From Bacillus subtilis subsp. subtilis (GTDB taxonomy: Bacteria; Pseudomonadota; Gammaproteobacteria; Xanthomonadales; Xanthomonadaceae), in contig JAHREJ010000003.1 of the NCBI GenBank assembly GCA_021733645.1, positions 62,001 to 126,000 on the forward strand: 64,000 nt of DNA, written 5' to 3'. The position numbers were made by a program, and so were the translations under genes. The stretch's first letter is position 1, and each line of letters opens with the position of its first letter. Positions 62,262 through 64,000 of the stretch are shown here, piece by piece. Under the pieces are notes generated by a model. That model was not told where the DNA came from. It saw nothing but the letters and a program-made list of their open reading frames with translations, and did not search any database.

Positions 62262-63926
62262 TTACTTCAGCGCCTTGAAGCGCAGGCGCTTGGGCGCGGC
62301 GTCGTCGCCCATGCGGCGGCGCTTGTCTTCTTCGTACTCGCGGTAGTTGCCCTGGAAGAACTCCACGTGCGAATCACCTTCGAAGGCCAGGATGTGCGTG
62401 GCGATGCGATCCAGGAACCAGCGGTCATGCGAAATCACGAACGTGTTGCCCGGGAACTCCAGCAGCGCATCTTCCAGCGCACGCAGGGTTTCGATGTCCA
62501 GATCGTTGGACGGTTCATCGAGCAGCAGCACGTTGCCACCTTGCAGCAGGGTCTTGGCCATGTGCAGGCGGCCACGCTCACCACCGGACAGCGAACCGAC
62601 CAGCTTCTGCTGGTCCTGGCCCTTGAAGTTGAAGCGGCCGATGTAGGCGCGCGACTGGATCTCCACGCCATTGATGTTGAGGATGTCCAGGCCGCCAGCG
62701 ATTTCCTGGAAGACGTTGTGGTTGCCTTCCAGTGCGTCGCGGCTCTGGTCCACGTAGGACAGCTTCACGGTCGGGCCGACCACGATCTCGCCGGTATCCG
62801 GCTTTTCCTGGCCGGTGATCATCTTGAACAGGGTCGACTTACCGGCACCGTTGGGGCCGATGATGCCCACGATCGCGCCACCGGGCACCAGGAAGTTCAG
62901 GTCGTCGAACAGCAGGCGATCACCGAACTTCTTGGACACGTTCTTGAACTCCATCACCGCGTTGCCCAGGCGTTCGCCCGGCGGGATGAAGATTTCGTTG
63001 GTCTCGTTGCGCTTCTGGTAATCCACCGACTGCAGTTCTTCCAGGCGGGCCAGACGCGCCTTGCCCTTGGTACGGCCGCCCTTGGCGTTCTGCCGCGACC
63101 ATTCCAGTTCCTTCTGGATCGCCTTCTGGCGGGACTTTTCCTGGTTGTCTTCCTGGCGCAGGCGGTCGTCCTTCTGGGTCAGCCAGTCGGTGTAGTTGCC
63201 CTTCCACGGAATGCCGCGGCCGCGATCCAGTTCCAGGATCCACTCGGCGGCGTTGTCCAGGAAGTAGCGGTCATGGGTGACGGCCACCACGGTGCCGGTG
63301 TAGCGCGCCAGGAACTGTTCCAGCCATTCCACCGACTCGGCGTCCAGGTGGTTGGTCGGTTCATCGAGCAGCAGCATGTCCGGCTTCTGCAGCAGCAGGC
63401 GGCACAGCGCCACGCGGCGCTTTTCACCACCGGACAGGGTGCCCACCACCGCTTCCCACGGCGGCAGGCGCAGCGCATCGGCGGCCACGTCCAGCTGGTT
63501 TTCCAGGGTGTGGGCATCGCCGGCGGCCAGGATCGCCTCCAGGCGCTCCTGTTCCTTGGCCAGCTTGTCGAAGTCGGCGCCTTCCTCGGCATAGGCCAGG
63601 TACACCGCGTCCAGCGCGGCCTGGGCCTGCAGCACTTCGCCCACGCCTTCCTCGACCGATTCGCGCACGGTCTTGGTCGGGTCCAGCTCCGGTTCCTGGG
63701 CCAGGTAGCCGACCTTGATGCCGGCCTGGGGGCGGGCTTCGCCCTCGAAGTCGGTATCCACGCCGGCCATGATCTTGAGCACCGTCGACTTGCCCGAGCC
63801 GTTCAGGCCCAGCAGGCCGATCTTGGCACCCGGGAAGAACGACAGCGAGATGTCCTTGATGATCTGCCGCTTGGGCGGGACCACCTTGCTGACGCGGTTC
63901 ATGGTGTAGATGTATTGCGAGGACAT
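62262..63926 (-). CDS. ettA: Energy-dependent translational throttle protein EttA (ABC-F)
   Basis: 554 residues, the length of E. coli EttA (555). Two ABC cassettes without membrane domains: first Walker A GLNGSGKS, signature LSGGEKRRVALCRLL, Walker B MLLLDEPTNHLD; second Walker A GPNGAGKS, signature LSGGERGRLHMAKTL, Walker B VLLLDEPSNDLD. The 'arm' and the inter-domain P-site tRNA interaction motif (about 240-320, KSRQKAIQKELEWSRQNAKGGRTKGKARLARLEEL) are present. It binds the ribosomal E site and gates translation according to ATP/ADP. The ATG was chosen at MSSQYIYTMNRVSK, with GGAG 6-7 nt upstream; a longer frame is upstream non-coding. Confidence 0.96.
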   Translation of the reverse strand: MSSQYIYTMNRVSKVVPPKRQIIKDISLSFFPGAKIGLLGLNGSGKSTVLKIMAGVDTDFEGEARPQAGIKVGYLAQEPELDPTKTVRESVEEGVGEVLQAQAALDAVYLAYAEEGADFDKLAKEQERLEAILAAGDAHTLENQLDVAADALRLPPWEAVVGTLSGGEKRRVALCRLLLQKPDMLLLDEPTNHLDAESVEWLEQFLARYTGTVVAVTHDRYFLDNAAEWILELDRGRGIPWKGNYTDWLTQKDDRLRQEDNQEKSRQKAIQKELEWSRQNAKGGRTKGKARLARLEELQSVDYQKRNETNEIFIPPGERLGNAVMEFKNVSKKFGDRLLFDDLNFLVPGGAIVGIIGPNGAGKSTLFKMITGQEKPDTGEIVVGPTVKLSYVDQSRDALEGNHNVFQEIAGGLDILNINGVEIQSRAYIGRFNFKGQDQQKLVGSLSGGERGRLHMAKTLLQGGNVLLLDEPSNDLDIETLRALEDALLEFPGNTFVISHDRWFLDRIATHILAFEGDSHVEFFQGNYREYEEDKRRRMGDDAAPKRLRFKALK

Positions 63927-64000
63927 GAGGTCTCCGAAGGCGCAACCCTGCGCCCGTTCCATGCGGAACAGGAACAGATGAATAAAGGGGTACCCCCGAT

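Overview
The window is high-GC, gene-dense DNA that reads as a Stenotrophomonas (Xanthomonadaceae) chromosome, close to the S. maltophilia complex. The basis is a combination of markers. An Xps-type II secretion operon in the order E-F-G-H-I-J-K-L-M-N-D lies directly behind an StmPr1-like subtilase. An SMF-1-like fimbrial operon, GTAG-type REP hairpins and an XrvA-like H-NS protein are also present. The species call is inference. No tRNA, rRNA, CRISPR array, prophage or complete insertion sequence was seen.

Layout. 1-2597: 5' part of a phosphomannomutase gene (minus), both subunits of a 3-oxoacid CoA-transferase, and an AlkB-type dioxygenase. 2684-6267 (minus): a four-gene Mla/MCE lipid transport operon whose permease carries a fused STAS domain. 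6370-7629: a ThrE-type exporter, followed by about 540 bp of large palindromes. 8173-10879 (minus): H-NS-like protein, prolyl-tRNA synthetase, and a small DUF4124 secreted protein. 11040-12798: phosphatidylserine synthase, a probable cryptic psi subunit of DNA polymerase III (holD), and rimI, all translationally coupled. 12841-18921 (minus): EamA transporter, valS, a small YqaE protein, holC (chi) and pepA. 19026-23698: lptF-lptG, an RDD protein (minus), xerD and dsbC. 23769-30097: secreted GH18 chitinase (minus) and purL.

30549-60422 is the surface and secretion half. It holds a 2,526-residue trimeric autotransporter adhesin built from repeated head-neck modules, an exported S8 protease, the eleven-gene xps type II secretion operon, two small glycosyltransferases, pncB, an isolated pilin-like gene, and the four-gene chaperone-usher fimbrial operon (pilin, chaperone, usher, tip adhesin). 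The chitinase and the protease both have signal peptides and are natural candidates for export through Xps. The adhesin and the fimbriae are two independent attachment systems. The window closes with an NCS2 purine permease and ettA, both on the minus strand.

The most unusual non-coding signal is a set of intergenic compound palindromes. Four copies (two at 7.7-8.0 kb, two at 61.8-62.1 kb) share a 62-63 nt core that folds as two hairpins inside an outer stem. The stems differ between copies but remain self-complementary, which is a covariation-like pattern. A second, unrelated family (40.33-40.60 kb) has a shared core inside locus-specific arms, one pair being a perfect 34-bp inverted repeat.
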